Program-made: the position numbers and the translations under genes
Part shown: piece by piece, positions 31,892 through 42,129 of the stretch
Layout of the letters: each line of letters begins with the position of its first letter
How positions within the stretch are numbered: position 1 is the first letter of the stretch
Notes under the pieces: generated by a model
Told to the model about the DNA's origin: nothing
Database searches by the model: none
What the model saw: only the letters and a program-made list of their open reading frames with translations
NCBI RefSeq assembly: GCF_905475395.1
Contig: NC_058342.1
Location: 2,118,501-2,182,500, forward strand
Length of the DNA stretch: 64,000 nt
Origin: Chrysoperla carnea
Taxonomy: Eukaryota > Arthropoda > Insecta > Neuroptera > Chrysopidae
Direction of reading: 5' to 3'

Positions 31892-32569
31892 ATGTCATAC
31901 ATGCTTACATTTACAGGGAATAGCTCTTTTTTAACAACAGACTATTCTCCACCAATTAAATTAGATAAAAATGAAAATTATGAAATGGGTCTAGTAGATT
32001 TACAAGGGTACAATTCCATACCTAATATACACAGCCACAATAACATGTTTTATTACGATGATAAAGTTATAGAAATACCACCAGGATCTTATGAAGTTGA
32101 AGATATTGAACGTTATTTAAAAGAAGCTGTAGGCGATGAGGTGACACTACAAATAAATGCTAATACAAATACATTAAAATGTGAAATAAAGTGTACTGTG
32201 ATAATAAACTGTGAACCATCAGATTCTGTTTGTCGCATGTTGGGATTTAATAAACGAAAACTAGATGCAAATAAAAGGCATGAAAGTGACAATACAGTTA
32301 ATATTTTACCTGTAGAAACAATTTATGTTCAATGTAATATTACAAATGGATCGTATCATAACAATGAAATCAGTCACACATTGTTTCATTTTTCACCAAA
32401 TCTACCACCAGGTTATAAAATTGTGATACATCCTATGAATGTTATTTATTTACCAATCAACTGTCAAACTATAAGCAACATTACGCTCACGTTAGTGGAC
32501 CAAACTGGTAAATTATTTAACTTTCGAGGTGAAAACATTACAATTGGATTACACTTGAAAAAGATATAA
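31892..32569 (+). CDS. P2 penton / minor jelly-roll capsid candidate
   Basis: 225 codons from ATG (MSYMLTFTGNSSFLTTDYS). Beta-rich with no obvious helical domain, 37 bases after the protease, just before the small gene and the major capsid gene; size and position match the Polinton penton protein. Nearly identical to P4 61769-62446. The assignment is from context and size, as sequence motifs in pentons are weak. The stop TAA overlaps the ATG of the next small gene (TAATG). Confidence 0.65.
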   Translation: MSYMLTFTGNSSFLTTDYSPPIKLDKNENYEMGLVDLQGYNSIPNIHSHNNMFYYDDKVIEIPPGSYEVEDIERYLKEAVGDEVTLQINANTNTLKCEIKCTVIINCEPSDSVCRMLGFNKRKLDANKRHESDNTVNILPVETIYVQCNITNGSYHNNEISHTLFHFSPNLPPGYKIVIHPMNVIYLPINCQTISNITLTLVDQTGKLFNFRGENITIGLHLKKI

Positions 32570-32630
32570 TGGGTTTTGTATTTAATCATCCTACACGTTA
32601 TGCTGGAGGCAGTGTTTCTACAAACCGTCT
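32568..32630 (+). pseudogene. P2 copy of the 59-aa gene, split by an LTR element
   Basis: Starts at the TAATG overlap with the penton gene (MGFVFNHPTRY). The LTR element enters at 32631, and the remaining part with its 3' flank lies at about 37004-37130. The open copy is in P4 (61590-61769). Confidence 0.6.
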
Positions 32631-34247
32631 TGAACCGTTCAACAAGGTTCAAAGTATTTTGATTGTAGGTTTGGTTGACAGTAATTAAAAATCAGTCAAA
32701 TTATAGTAATAAGCGCGATCAAAATCATTATACGGATTGGGACAGAAAAACCCTATCTAAATCTAAACACACACACAAAATAAAAAAATAAAGAAAAATC
32801 ATTCAATAAAAAAAAAAAAAAAAAGAGTTGAATTAAAATCACGCTAGCGTGTGAACGGACGTTAGTACACGCTAACGTGTGAATGACCACCACGCGCAAC
32901 AATTATTAAAAGTTAACAAACAATAACAACGTAGTTCGGCGCAGGAATACAAAACCGAGCAAAAAAGCCAAAAACAATTTAAAAATGAGGTCTCTTAAAC
33001 AAATCACCCTTGAAGGATACACTTCGAATAAACATTTTATTAAAATTAATAATTTTACACGTTTGTGCCCGCAACGCGAGCACGTTTTTAATATTACATC
33101 GACAATTCATGGATTGGGATAATTAACGATGGAATTACTCTTGAAAAAAAAAAAATCACCGTTGAATGGTACACATCAAAGATAAAATTTATTAAAATCA
33201 ATAGCATACACGTTCGTGCCCGCAACGCGAGCACGTTTTAATATTACATCGTACAATTGATGGATTGGACTTACATAAAAGATCAAATTAATGATACCTG
33301 GACATTTCATCAACGGCTGGTGTTGTTTGTTTGGTTGTGTATAGCTCGGTCATCCTCAGGTGGTTTTTCCTAGATTTTCAAGGTACGGTTATTAATTTCC
33401 TTCTGTTTTAATCCGTATTTACCAGTAATTGGAGATTTACCTACAAGAAATTCAAAAGTTAATATTCGTAGTTTTAAAATAAGCGATTGAACATTTCCGA
33501 TTCGATTTCCATTAAATATATAAATTTTGTTGAGTATGTGGACCAATACCGCGCTTAGAAGGTAGCTGACCACGAGTTTAGACAGCCCTATTTACGGGTG
33601 TCTCGAAAACTCGCTCGGAGCTGTACTTCGCGGTCTTTAATCTTCGCTGTATTCTGCCCCGTGTAATGCTTGACTAAATCGAGTCACGGGTCAGATACCG
33701 AGGATAGTGAATTGGTTCACTGCACAAGAAGAATTTTACGCCAAAATCGGAAATGTTCAATTCAAACTAGGATCACACATTTTAATAAAACAAAAAAAAA
33801 TAATAAAAAAAAAAAACAAAAACAAAAAACTTACTTTAATAAGGTTAGGTCGCCTTGTGATTTTGTGATCTTTTTAGTTTCTTTTTTTTTAAATTCATTT
33901 AATGATTTTAACTTTAGAACTGACATATTTGTAAACGCTAAAAACAAAAAGAAAGAATATTTATATGTCAATTTAAATAAATTAACTTAAGTGTTGAATA
34001 GAAAATTACTTACATGTGTTTTTTGTTGTCGTCAGTATTTTGACATTTCATTGATAGCCCATAGAGTTGTAGTCGCTTAATAGACTTCTACTCCATCCTA
34101 GACCGTTCCTTGTCCACTTTAATTTTTTTTTCAGATTCGATCACACTTACTAAGATCGCGGATAAAAAACGCTTCCACTTGTCATCGATGCCACAGTTGG
34201 CAAGTTTATAGAAGATTTTAATATAAAGTTCTCTTATAAATGCCAAA
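32631..34247 (+). repeat. 5' LTR
   Basis: Begins TGAACCGTTCAACAAGG. Contains two related blocks with CCCGCAACGCGAGCACG (about 33069 and 33220), an imperfect palindrome region with CACGCTAGCGTG (about 32842), and a poly-A-rich stretch near 33790. Open frames inside it are duplicated in the other LTR and are not genes. Confidence 0.85.
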
Positions 34248-35382
34248 GTTGGTAGCATATAGCGTAGGGTAGTTGATCGAGTCTGGATTAGAAAAAAAAA
34301 AAAAAAAAAAAAGGATTATTTGGTCATAATTTAAAATAAATTTTGCAAAAAAAAAAACACATACTACTAAATTTTTTTTTATTGTTCGTACGAGCGCAAA
34401 CGTCTAGGTGAACTGCCGGAGGATGCCGACTACACGGTCCAACAAACACACGACATCATCAGCAGATGTTCCAATGGTTGTGACAACAATCGTCGTCAAC
34501 ACAACAAATACAACAAGTAACACTGCTGGATTGGGTACCATTGTCGACGCAACTGCACCAAGTTACGCTACTCCGCCAGATATTCCAGGTGCTCATGGTA
34601 TTACGACAATAGCACCATCAGTGTCGAAAGCCAATTCCACCCTACCCACGACAGTATTGGTTGGAAAGGTACCACAAACAAATATTGGTACGAGTCCTGG
34701 AAACGTACCGATATTGAATCCTGCGCCTGGTATGGTCCCACTTGCGTCGTCTGCACAACCTCAGCAGTATTTTGGTTATGGGATGTGGAGTGTTCCACAG
34801 TACGAACAAACTCTTTTAATGTGTCCAAATCATGTGAATCATGCGCCAACTACGCAATCGAATACAACTCCAACACATCATCCTGTTCTTGCGCCACCAG
34901 CACAGGCAGGTCCGACTGGTCAACCTGCGCCAACAACAGCAGTAGGAGAGGAGGACGCCACACTATCAAGAGTCATACAGTTTATGCGTTCCCAAACACG
35001 ACTCAACGCATCACATAAGCATGATATTCATGAGGTAAATCTCCAATAAAATATTTATGTGAATCCATAAGTAAGTTATCATGTAGCCAATCCTGCAATC
35101 AAAGTGCGAATATGACAGACGGACATACAGGAAAAATTTCAGCCTAGACGAGGTACCACAAACCTTTACCTCTCTGCAACGTCAGCGGGAGGAGGATCGT
35201 GAGCTACGGCTCATCATCCAGCGCCTACGGGCCGGAGATGATGTGATAGGCTATGAGTTACGGGACTCCCTCCTTCTGAAATTGTAGGGAGGAATGGGTT
35301 GCGACGTATCCCTGTACCTAAAACTAGTAGACAATAATAAATTCCGAAATACAACAGTAGTTCTCCTTAAAGTGGGGGAGAC
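34248..35382 (+). other. Interior of the LTR element
   Basis: Primer-binding-like TGGTAGCA at 34250. An open frame 34408-35049 (about 213 codons, ATG at 34423 in MPTTRSNKHTT) encodes a Thr/Pro/Ala/Val-rich protein ending QFMRSQTRLNASHKHDIHE; it may be a gag remnant or unrelated filler. Around 35140-35290 a Gln/Arg/Leu-rich stretch (SLQRQREEDRELRLIIQRL, YELRDSLL) resembles the region before the integrase zinc finger of LTR elements. No complete protease, RT or integrase. Confidence 0.55.
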
Positions 35383-36999
35383 TGAACCGTTCAACAAGGT
35401 TCAAAGTATTTTGATTGTAGGTTTGGTTGACAGTAATTAAAAATCAGTCAAATTATAGTAATAAGCGCGATCAAAATCATTATACGGATTGGGACAGAAA
35501 AACCCTATCTAAATCTAAACACACACACAAAATAAAAAAATAAAGAAAAATCATTCAATAAAAAAAAAAAAAAAAAGAGTTGAATTAAAATCACGCTAGC
35601 GTGTGAACGGACGTTAGTACACGCTAACGTGTGAATGACCACCACGCGCAACAATTATTAAAAGTTAACAAACAATAACAACGTAGTTCGGCGCAGGAAT
35701 ACAAAACCGAGCAAAAAAGCCAAAAACAATTTAAAAATGAGGTCTCTTAAACAAATCACCCTTGAAGGATACACTTCGAATAAACATTTTATTAAAATTA
35801 ATAATTTTACACGTTTGTGCCCGCAACGCGAGCACGTTTTTAATATTACATCGACAATTCATGGATTGGGATAATTAACGATGGAATTACTCTTGAAAAA
35901 AAAAAAATCACCGTTGAATGGTACACATCAAAGATAAAATTTATTAAAATCAATAGCATACACGTTCGTGCCCGCAACGCGAGCACGTTTTAATATTACA
36001 TCGTACAATTGATGGATTGGACTTACATAAAAGATCAAATTAATGATACCTGGACATTTCATCAACGGCTGGTGTTGTTTGTTTGGTTGTGTATCGCTCG
36101 GTCATCCTCAGGTGGTTTTTCCTAGATTTTCAAGGTACGGTTATTAATTTCCTTCTGTTTTAATCCGTATTTACCAGTAATTGGAGATTTACCTACAAGA
36201 AATTCAAAAGTTAATATACGTAGTTTTAAAATAAGCGATTGAACATTTCCGATTCGATTTCCATTAAATATATAAATTTTGTTGAGTATGTGGACCAATA
36301 CCGCGCTTAGAAGGTAGCTGACCACGAGTTTAGACAGCCCTATTTACGGGTGTCTCGAAAACTCGCTCGGAGCTGTACTTCGCGGTCTTTAATCTTCGCT
36401 GTATTCTGCCCCGTGTAATGCTTGACTAAATCGAGTCACGGGTCAGATACCGAGGATAGTGAATTGGTTCACTGCACAAGAAGAATTTTACGCCAAAATC
36501 GGAAATGTTCAATTCAAACTAGGATCACACATTTTAATAAAACAAAAAAAAATAATAAAAAAAAAAAACAAAAACAAAAAACTTACTTTAATAAGGTTAG
36601 GTCGCCTTGTGATTTTGTGATCTTTTTAGTTTCTTTTTTTTTAAATTCATTTAATGATTTTAACTTTAGAACTGACATATTTGTAAACGCTAAAAACAAA
36701 AAGAAAGAATATTTATATGTCAATTTAAATAAATTAACTTAAGTGTTGAATAGAAAATTACTTACATGTGTTTTTTGTTGTCGTCAGTATTTTGACATTT
36801 CATTGATAGCCCATAGAGTTGTAGTCGCTTAATAGACTTCTACTCCATCCTAGACCGTTCCTTGTCCACTTTAATTTTTTTTTCAGATTCGATCACACTT
36901 ACTAAGATCGCGGATAAAAAACGCTTCCACTTGTCATCGATGCCACAGTTGGCAAGTTTATAGAAGATTTTAATATAAAGTTCTCTTATAAATGCCAAA
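35383..36999 (+). repeat. 3' LTR
   Basis: Same sequence as 32631-34247, offset by 2752 bases, with about two substitutions. The end of the LTR is followed by GTCT and then Polinton sequence (CATAAAACAACCTC). 37004-37196 holds the rest of the small split gene and the leader of the major capsid gene. Confidence 0.85.
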
Positions 37000-37196
37000 G
37001 TCTCATAAAACAACCTCAATCGAGCAACAATAGAATAAATAATCACAAACAGTTATCATACGAAAATAGAAAATTTCTTCAATCAATTGGCTTAAAACTA
37101 AAACGGCCAATTGTTGGGTAAAATTTAGTTGCTGGTTTAAAATAAAGAAATCAGTTATACGAATAAAATTCAATTGTATTAAGAAGAAGAAGAAGA

Positions 37197-38393
37197 ATGG
37201 CAGAAATACTAGAAGTGACCAATGTACCTGAGTACGATAATGTTATTACAGGACTAGAGTATCACAACCACCAAGCTTATAATTCATCGAAATTTGAATC
37301 AAGCGATGAGAGTAGAATTTGCATTCAATCACAAGACTTGTACACATTACCAAGTGAAAGTGTTTTAAATATCGAAGGTCAAGTGACTGATGATGATGAT
37401 ACAAATGCAACCAGCTTCATATCGAATGCTATATCATTTATGTTTCATGAAATTCGTTATGAAATTGGTGGCAAGGTAATTGATGTGATTAATAACGTAG
37501 GCATCGTTAGCACTATAAAAAACTATCTATCCCTAAACGAAAATCAAAGTAAAGCTTTAGAGAATGCTGGTTTTGGTGAGAATTTTAAAAGGGATGCCAC
37601 TGGTTACTTCAATGTTCGTATTCCATTGAAAATGTATATGGGTTTTTTTGAAGATTATCCTAAAATTTTCGTAAACATGAAGCAAGTAATCGTTATTGTT
37701 CGTGCAAATGATGATATTAATTGTTTTACCTCAACTGCCGCAACAAGCAAACCTAAAATTAAAATCAACAAATTAGAATGGTGTGTTCCATACGTTAAAG
37801 TGTCTGATAAAATGCGAGTCAAATTATACAACTTAGTCAATCAAAATGATGATTTGAGGTTATGGTTTCGATCAATGGAATGTCTACTTATACCAGAACT
37901 ACCATTAACTGATAGACATGTGTGGAGTGTTAAAACTAGTGTAGAATGTCCTAACTACGCTGTTATCTGTTTCCAAACAAATCGTGACCGCAACATTTTA
38001 AAAGATTCCAGTCAGTTTGACCATTGTAACATAACAAATTTGAAAGTCTATTTAAATGGTGAAGCCTACCCATATGTGAATTTGAATCTAAATTACACAA
38101 ATAATCAAACAGCGTTACTGTATGAAATGTATTGTAATTTTCAAAAATCGTACTATAGACGCTCTATAACAGAACCATTGCTAGATAAAGAAACGTTTAT
38201 AAATAAATCACCTCTATTTGTCATTGACTGTTCTAAGCACCCAGAGTCACTTAAATCTACAACAGTGGACTTGCGCGTTGAGTTTGAAGCTAGTGTTAAT
38301 TTCCCTGCTAAAACGCGTGCGTATTGTATAGTGTTCCATGATCGATTATTTAAATACAATCCACTCACGAATATTGTGAATAGAGTAGTTTAA
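37197..38393 (+). CDS. P2 major capsid protein candidate
   Basis: 398 codons from ATG (MAEILEVTNVPEYDNV). Beta-rich, conserved almost unchanged in P4 (60283-61494, 403 codons; the difference is a short Thr/Asp stretch after GQVTDD). Position after the penton gene and high conservation suggest the double jelly-roll capsid protein. It is shorter than many Polinton major capsid proteins, so the assignment is by context. Ends one base before the next ATG region (TTTAAAATG), implying shared transcript. Confidence 0.65.
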   Translation: MAEILEVTNVPEYDNVITGLEYHNHQAYNSSKFESSDESRICIQSQDLYTLPSESVLNIEGQVTDDDDTNATSFISNAISFMFHEIRYEIGGKVIDVINNVGIVSTIKNYLSLNENQSKALENAGFGENFKRDATGYFNVRIPLKMYMGFFEDYPKIFVNMKQVIVIVRANDDINCFTSTAATSKPKIKINKLEWCVPYVKVSDKMRVKLYNLVNQNDDLRLWFRSMECLLIPELPLTDRHVWSVKTSVECPNYAVICFQTNRDRNILKDSSQFDHCNITNLKVYLNGEAYPYVNLNLNYTNNQTALLYEMYCNFQKSYYRRSITEPLLDKETFINKSPLFVIDCSKHPESLKSTTVDLRVEFEASVNFPAKTRAYCIVFHDRLFKYNPLTNIVNRVV

Positions 38394-38394
38394 A

Positions 38395-38883
38395 ATGGCG
38401 TACATAGTGGACGTACAGGGTTTCAAAGTAAACCATGAATTCATCGTTAAAGAACTTAGTTTTGTGGATACAAATGGTAACCACTTTGGACATTATGTAT
38501 TCAAACCGCCATTTCCATTTAACACATTAAGTGATTCGGATAAGAAACAAGCAATTTGGCTCTCAAATAATTACCATGGCTTATACTGGAATCAAGGAGC
38601 CACCGATTATTGCGAGTTATCAACCATTTTAACACATATTGCTAATCATAATGTAATATACTGCAAAGGTGAAGAAAAGAAAATTTGGATTAAAAAATTA
38701 ATTCGAAATTCAACAAGGGCAGTCCACATTGAAAATTTGGATGATGGAAAACCACTCCATAAGAATGACAGTGTATCAAAAGCTCTATGCATCTATCAAC
38801 ATAAACATTGTACTACAAATATTATTATGTATTTATTACATTATTTTTTTAATAGATCTTTATACGGAGGTGCTTGTTGTTGA
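38395..38883 (+). CDS. P2 conserved 160-aa protein, function unknown
   Basis: Starts MAYIVDVQGFKVNHEF immediately after the capsid gene stop. Other recognisable stretches: FKPPFPFNTL, NYHGLYWNQGATDY, VIYCKGEEKKIWIKKL. This type of protein is frequent beside Polinton genes in insects. The IVDVQGF and KGEEKK pieces might reflect a nuclease-like fold, but I do not assign one. P4 copy at 59796-60281. Confidence 0.6.
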   Translation: MAYIVDVQGFKVNHEFIVKELSFVDTNGNHFGHYVFKPPFPFNTLSDSDKKQAIWLSNNYHGLYWNQGATDYCELSTILTHIANHNVIYCKGEEKKIWIKKLIRNSTRAVHIENLDDGKPLHKNDSVSKALCIYQHKHCTTNIIMYLLHYFFNRSLYGGACC

Positions 38884-39154
38884 TAAATTAGTGTTAATGA
38901 TTAAAAAAGTTTTAACAATAAATAATATTAAAAAATAAAATAATTGTCTTTATTCATATTTTGTATTTTGTTTTAATCTAAAATTGTAATTTTTTTTAAA
39001 TAAAAATTTTTTTTATCTTATCTGTAGTACAAGTTGATTTATTATTCCTTATAAAGAGCATATTATATAGGTTGATTGATGATGCTTGTTACGTTATTAA
39101 GCGCTGTTTATCAACTGTATAGGTCATTTAACTTGTGAGCTTTCATGTGATAAC

Positions 39155-40129
39155 ATGCTTCAGACAACGAAACAGCTAGCTAAGTTGAGCGATATTATAC
39201 AGAAAAAGTATAACGCACTCAAAGCTGATGAACAAAGAGCGACCATTTCATTAGAAAAAACATTTAAGCCCATCACTGATCCGTTGAATCAGCTAGTAGA
39301 AAAACAAGAGAATAAAAACGATTTTACTCGAATTAATATAAAACGCAAGATAGAAGATGATACCTTAGAAGACAATAAAGATGAACCATTAAATTATACG
39401 CCAATGAAGGCTCGAAAATTATTTGAAGATACTCCAGTAGTCACAAAACAAAATCTATCAGACACCTACGAGGATGAGGCATTACACACTCCTGATGTTG
39501 TATTTAGGGAGATTATAAAATCACCAGAGAATAATCATCATGCACTTCAACATTTTACAAAGACTTATGGAGATGTGGCTGGTAAATACATTTATTTTAT
39601 ATTATCGAATAAAAATGATAAGCTTATCGATAATATTTACGGATTACGTTATGATAATGCTGCTGATAGATTATATGTAGGTAATTCAGTTGTTTACATT
39701 AAGCATAACAATATACAAGTCAACGAAAAATGGTATGACGGAACATCAGGTTTATATGAGCTTTTAGTAAAACAGATACCAAAAAATTATTCAGAGCAAG
39801 ACATGCGTAACTATTTGGAAATTGTAACATCAACAAACGCTAATAGACGGAATTATGACTCTCAGGGTCAAATTCAAGGAACTAAAAGTTTTAAGTATAA
39901 AAATATCATTAAGAAACATCTATACCCATCGGCTCCTGCTTCTGGTAGCGGTCTAACATTATCACGAGTAACTAATAATCCCATAGACTATGTGTACTGG
40001 AATACAATCGATGAACTTTGTGATAGATTACGGCTGTTATGCGCATCACGTGACGCGGGAAATTTCAGCCATCAAAATGAAATCAATAGTTTGATACAAG
40101 AGTTAAGGGAAGAAAATATAATATACTGA
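39155..40129 (+). CDS. P2 DUF8207-type protein
   Basis: 324 codons from ATG (MLQTTKQLAKLSDIIQKKY). The N-terminal third is charged and probably coiled-coil or disordered. The C-terminal half has WYDGTSGLYELLVKQIP, YLEIVTSTNANRRNYDSQG, YVYWNTIDELCDRLRLLCAS and AGNFSHQNEINSLIQEL, the pattern of a domain of unknown function (DUF8207, as I recall it) found next to Polinton genes in insects. The array begins right after its stop. The 271-base spacer before it is AT-rich with no gene. Confidence 0.65.
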   Translation: MLQTTKQLAKLSDIIQKKYNALKADEQRATISLEKTFKPITDPLNQLVEKQENKNDFTRINIKRKIEDDTLEDNKDEPLNYTPMKARKLFEDTPVVTKQNLSDTYEDEALHTPDVVFREIIKSPENNHHALQHFTKTYGDVAGKYIYFILSNKNDKLIDNIYGLRYDNAADRLYVGNSVVYIKHNNIQVNEKWYDGTSGLYELLVKQIPKNYSEQDMRNYLEIVTSTNANRRNYDSQGQIQGTKSFKYKNIIKKHLYPSAPASGSGLTLSRVTNNPIDYVYWNTIDELCDRLRLLCASRDAGNFSHQNEINSLIQELREENIIY

Positions 40130-40139
40130 AAACCATACC

Positions 40140-41040
40140 GGTTTCTAAACAGACCAGTATTAAACAGGTCAAAACCTGTATTAAACAGATACAGACCAGT
40201 ATTAAACAGGTTAAAACCAGTATTAAACAGGTACAGACCAGTATTAAACAGACCTGTTTACATACAGACCTGTTTAGATACAGATCTGTTTAGATACAGA
40301 CCTGTTTAGAAAGAGACCTGTTTAGATACAGACCTGTTTAGAAACAGACCTGTTTAGAAACAGACCTGTTTAGAAAGAGACCTGTTTAGAAAGAGACCTG
40401 TTTAGAAAGAGACCTGTTTAGAAAGAGACCTGTTTAGATACAGACCTGTTTAGAAACAGACCTGTTTAGAAACAGACCTGTTTAGAAAGAGACCTGTTTA
40501 GAAAGAGACCTGTTTAGAAAGAGACCTGTTTAGAAAGAGACCTGTTTAGATACAGACCTGTTTAGAAACAGACCTGTTTAGAAAGAGACCTGTTTAGAAA
40601 CAGACCTGTTTAGAAAGAGACCTGTTTAGATACAGACCTGTTTAGATACAGACCTGTTTAGAAACAGACCTGTTTAGAAAGAGACCTGTTTAGAAAGAGA
40701 CCTGTTTAGAAACAGACCTGTTTAGAAAGAGACCTGTTTAGAAAGAGACCTGTTTAGATACAGACCTGTTTAGAAACAGACCTGTTTAGAAAGAGACCTG
40801 TTTAGAAAGAGACCTGTTTAGATACAGACCTGTTTAGATACAGACCTGTTTAGAAAGAGACCTGTTTAGAAAGAGACCTGTTTAGAAAGAGACCTGTTTA
40901 GATACAGACCTGTTTAGATACAGACCTGTTTAGAAAGAGACCTGTTTAGAAAGAGACCTGTTTAGAAAGAGACCTGTTTAGAAACAGACCTGTTTAGAAA
41001 CAGACCTGTTTAGAAACAGACCTGTTTAGAAAGAGACCTG
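40140..41040. repeat. 16-bp tandem array, P2
   Basis: Starts with a few 21-base units (CAGTATTAAACAGG) and continues with about 49 units of ACCTGTTTAGAAACAG, ACCTGTTTAGAAAGAG and ACCTGTTTAGATACAG. It meets the integrase remnant at the same sequence as the P1 array does. Confidence 0.95.
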
Positions 41041-41330
41041 TATATTTATTGAAGGATAACAGCAACGAAGATATAAAGGGTGGTTTCTATGCCGAAGAAT
41101 TACAAAAAGTTCACGATCCAAACATTTATTTAGTGGAAAAGGTCTTAGCTAAACGTGGATCCAACGTTAAAGTCAGGTGGTTAGTGTTCGACTCTTTACA
41201 CGATTCATATATTGATAAAAAAAGTCTCCTTTTATAGTGGAACGTTTTTATGAACATACTTGTAACAATAAAAAATTTGGTATAGTGGACCGTTTTTGTG
41301 AACATATTTGTGTTTTATAAAAAAAAAAAA
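41041..41330 (+). pseudogene. P2 integrase remnant with chromodomain
   Basis: Encodes GGFYAEELQKVHDPNIYLVE and GSNVKVRWLVFDS, the C-terminal chromodomain part of the integrase in P4 (56637-57557). The catalytic part is absent, so P2 could have moved only with an integrase from elsewhere. 41238-41460 is AT-rich 3' flank. Confidence 0.7.
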
Positions 41331-41462
41331 AAAAAAAATATCACATTGTAAAAATATTATTTTTATTGTAAAATTTTATCTATAACATATAAAAACAGAG
41401 TTGTATTATAATAATATTTAAAAAATATATATTTATAAATTATCGAAAATACATTATAATTA

Positions 41463-41888
41463 TTATTCTGAAAAGTGTCCATTGTCATCATCATCATCTT
41501 TCTTCATAAGATAATTTTCAATTATTTCTTTCACTTGAACATAGTCGGATAACTCGTCTGATGTAAATACACTGTAGTAAGATTGTTCAAAAATGGATAG
41601 TCCTACAATTCCATCTTTTTGTCCAGAGTGGATATTTTTTAAAATCCAGTTCCAAATTTGTTTGTCTTCATCGTCTGACGATGGGGAAAATTTCACTTCT
41701 AAGTCCATTTGTTCTACCTTATCAATAAGGTAGTTTAAAGTTTCCGGTCGACCACATTTAATTGCCATATTAACCGATGTTTTAAAATACTTTGTTAACA
41801 CATTGTTTATAGTACTTAAACTACAATTATCTTTAATCATATTAACAATACAGTTGTTATCACTATTATGATTATCAAAGTCTTGCAT
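41463..41888 (-). CDS. P2 small acidic protein downstream of the polymerase
   Basis: 141 codons from ATG (MQDFDNHNSDNNCIVNM). Helical; KCGRPETLNYLIDKVEQMD looks like one ankyrin-like unit; FSPSSDDEDKQIWNWIL follows; it ends with an Asp run (five) and NGHFSE. The Asp run length differs between copies. Function unknown; same strand and just behind the polymerase gene, which suggests co-transcription. Confidence 0.55.
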   Translation of the reverse strand: MQDFDNHNSDNNCIVNMIKDNCSLSTINNVLTKYFKTSVNMAIKCGRPETLNYLIDKVEQMDLEVKFSPSSDDEDKQIWNWILKNIHSGQKDGIVGLSIFEQSYYSVFTSDELSDYVQVKEIIENYLMKKDDDDDNGHFSE

Positions 41889-42129
41889 TTTGTATGTTTA
41901 AACTAACACTAAATTGTTTTCTACAATAATTCTACCTAACTATCAGTTTTTTTGACACCCCCACCACTACTCTATCAATTGTTCATGCGCACTACTCTAT
42001 CAATTGTTTGTACACCTATCACAATACCGAACCACTTTGAGGATCATCACAACAACAGCAGGACACATTTCTGAAACAACAGCAAAAATTAGCTAAATAT
42101 TAAAAACATAAAATATAAAATACTTACAC

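Larger units (their letters stand above)
32631..36999 (+). mobile_element. Young LTR element with very long LTRs and short interior
   Basis: Two direct repeats of about 1617 bases flank 1.1 kb. GTCT on both sides (32627-32630, 37000-37003) is the target duplication; P4 shows the empty site. TGGTAGCA just after the left LTR matches the start of an initiator-tRNA-Met primer site, and AGTGGGGGAGAC before the right LTR is a polypurine-type tract. The interior holds one gag-like frame and a short pol-like remnant, so it looks like a non-autonomous (LARD/TRIM-like) derivative, perhaps of a Ty3/gypsy element. I see about two differences between the LTRs, so it is recent. Confidence 0.8.

Noticed and set aside
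33670-33990. 106-aa frame, repeated at 36422-36742, and 67-aa frames at 33370 and 36122
   Set aside because: Inside the LTRs and duplicated only because the LTRs are; Lys/Asn-rich A-tract read-through.
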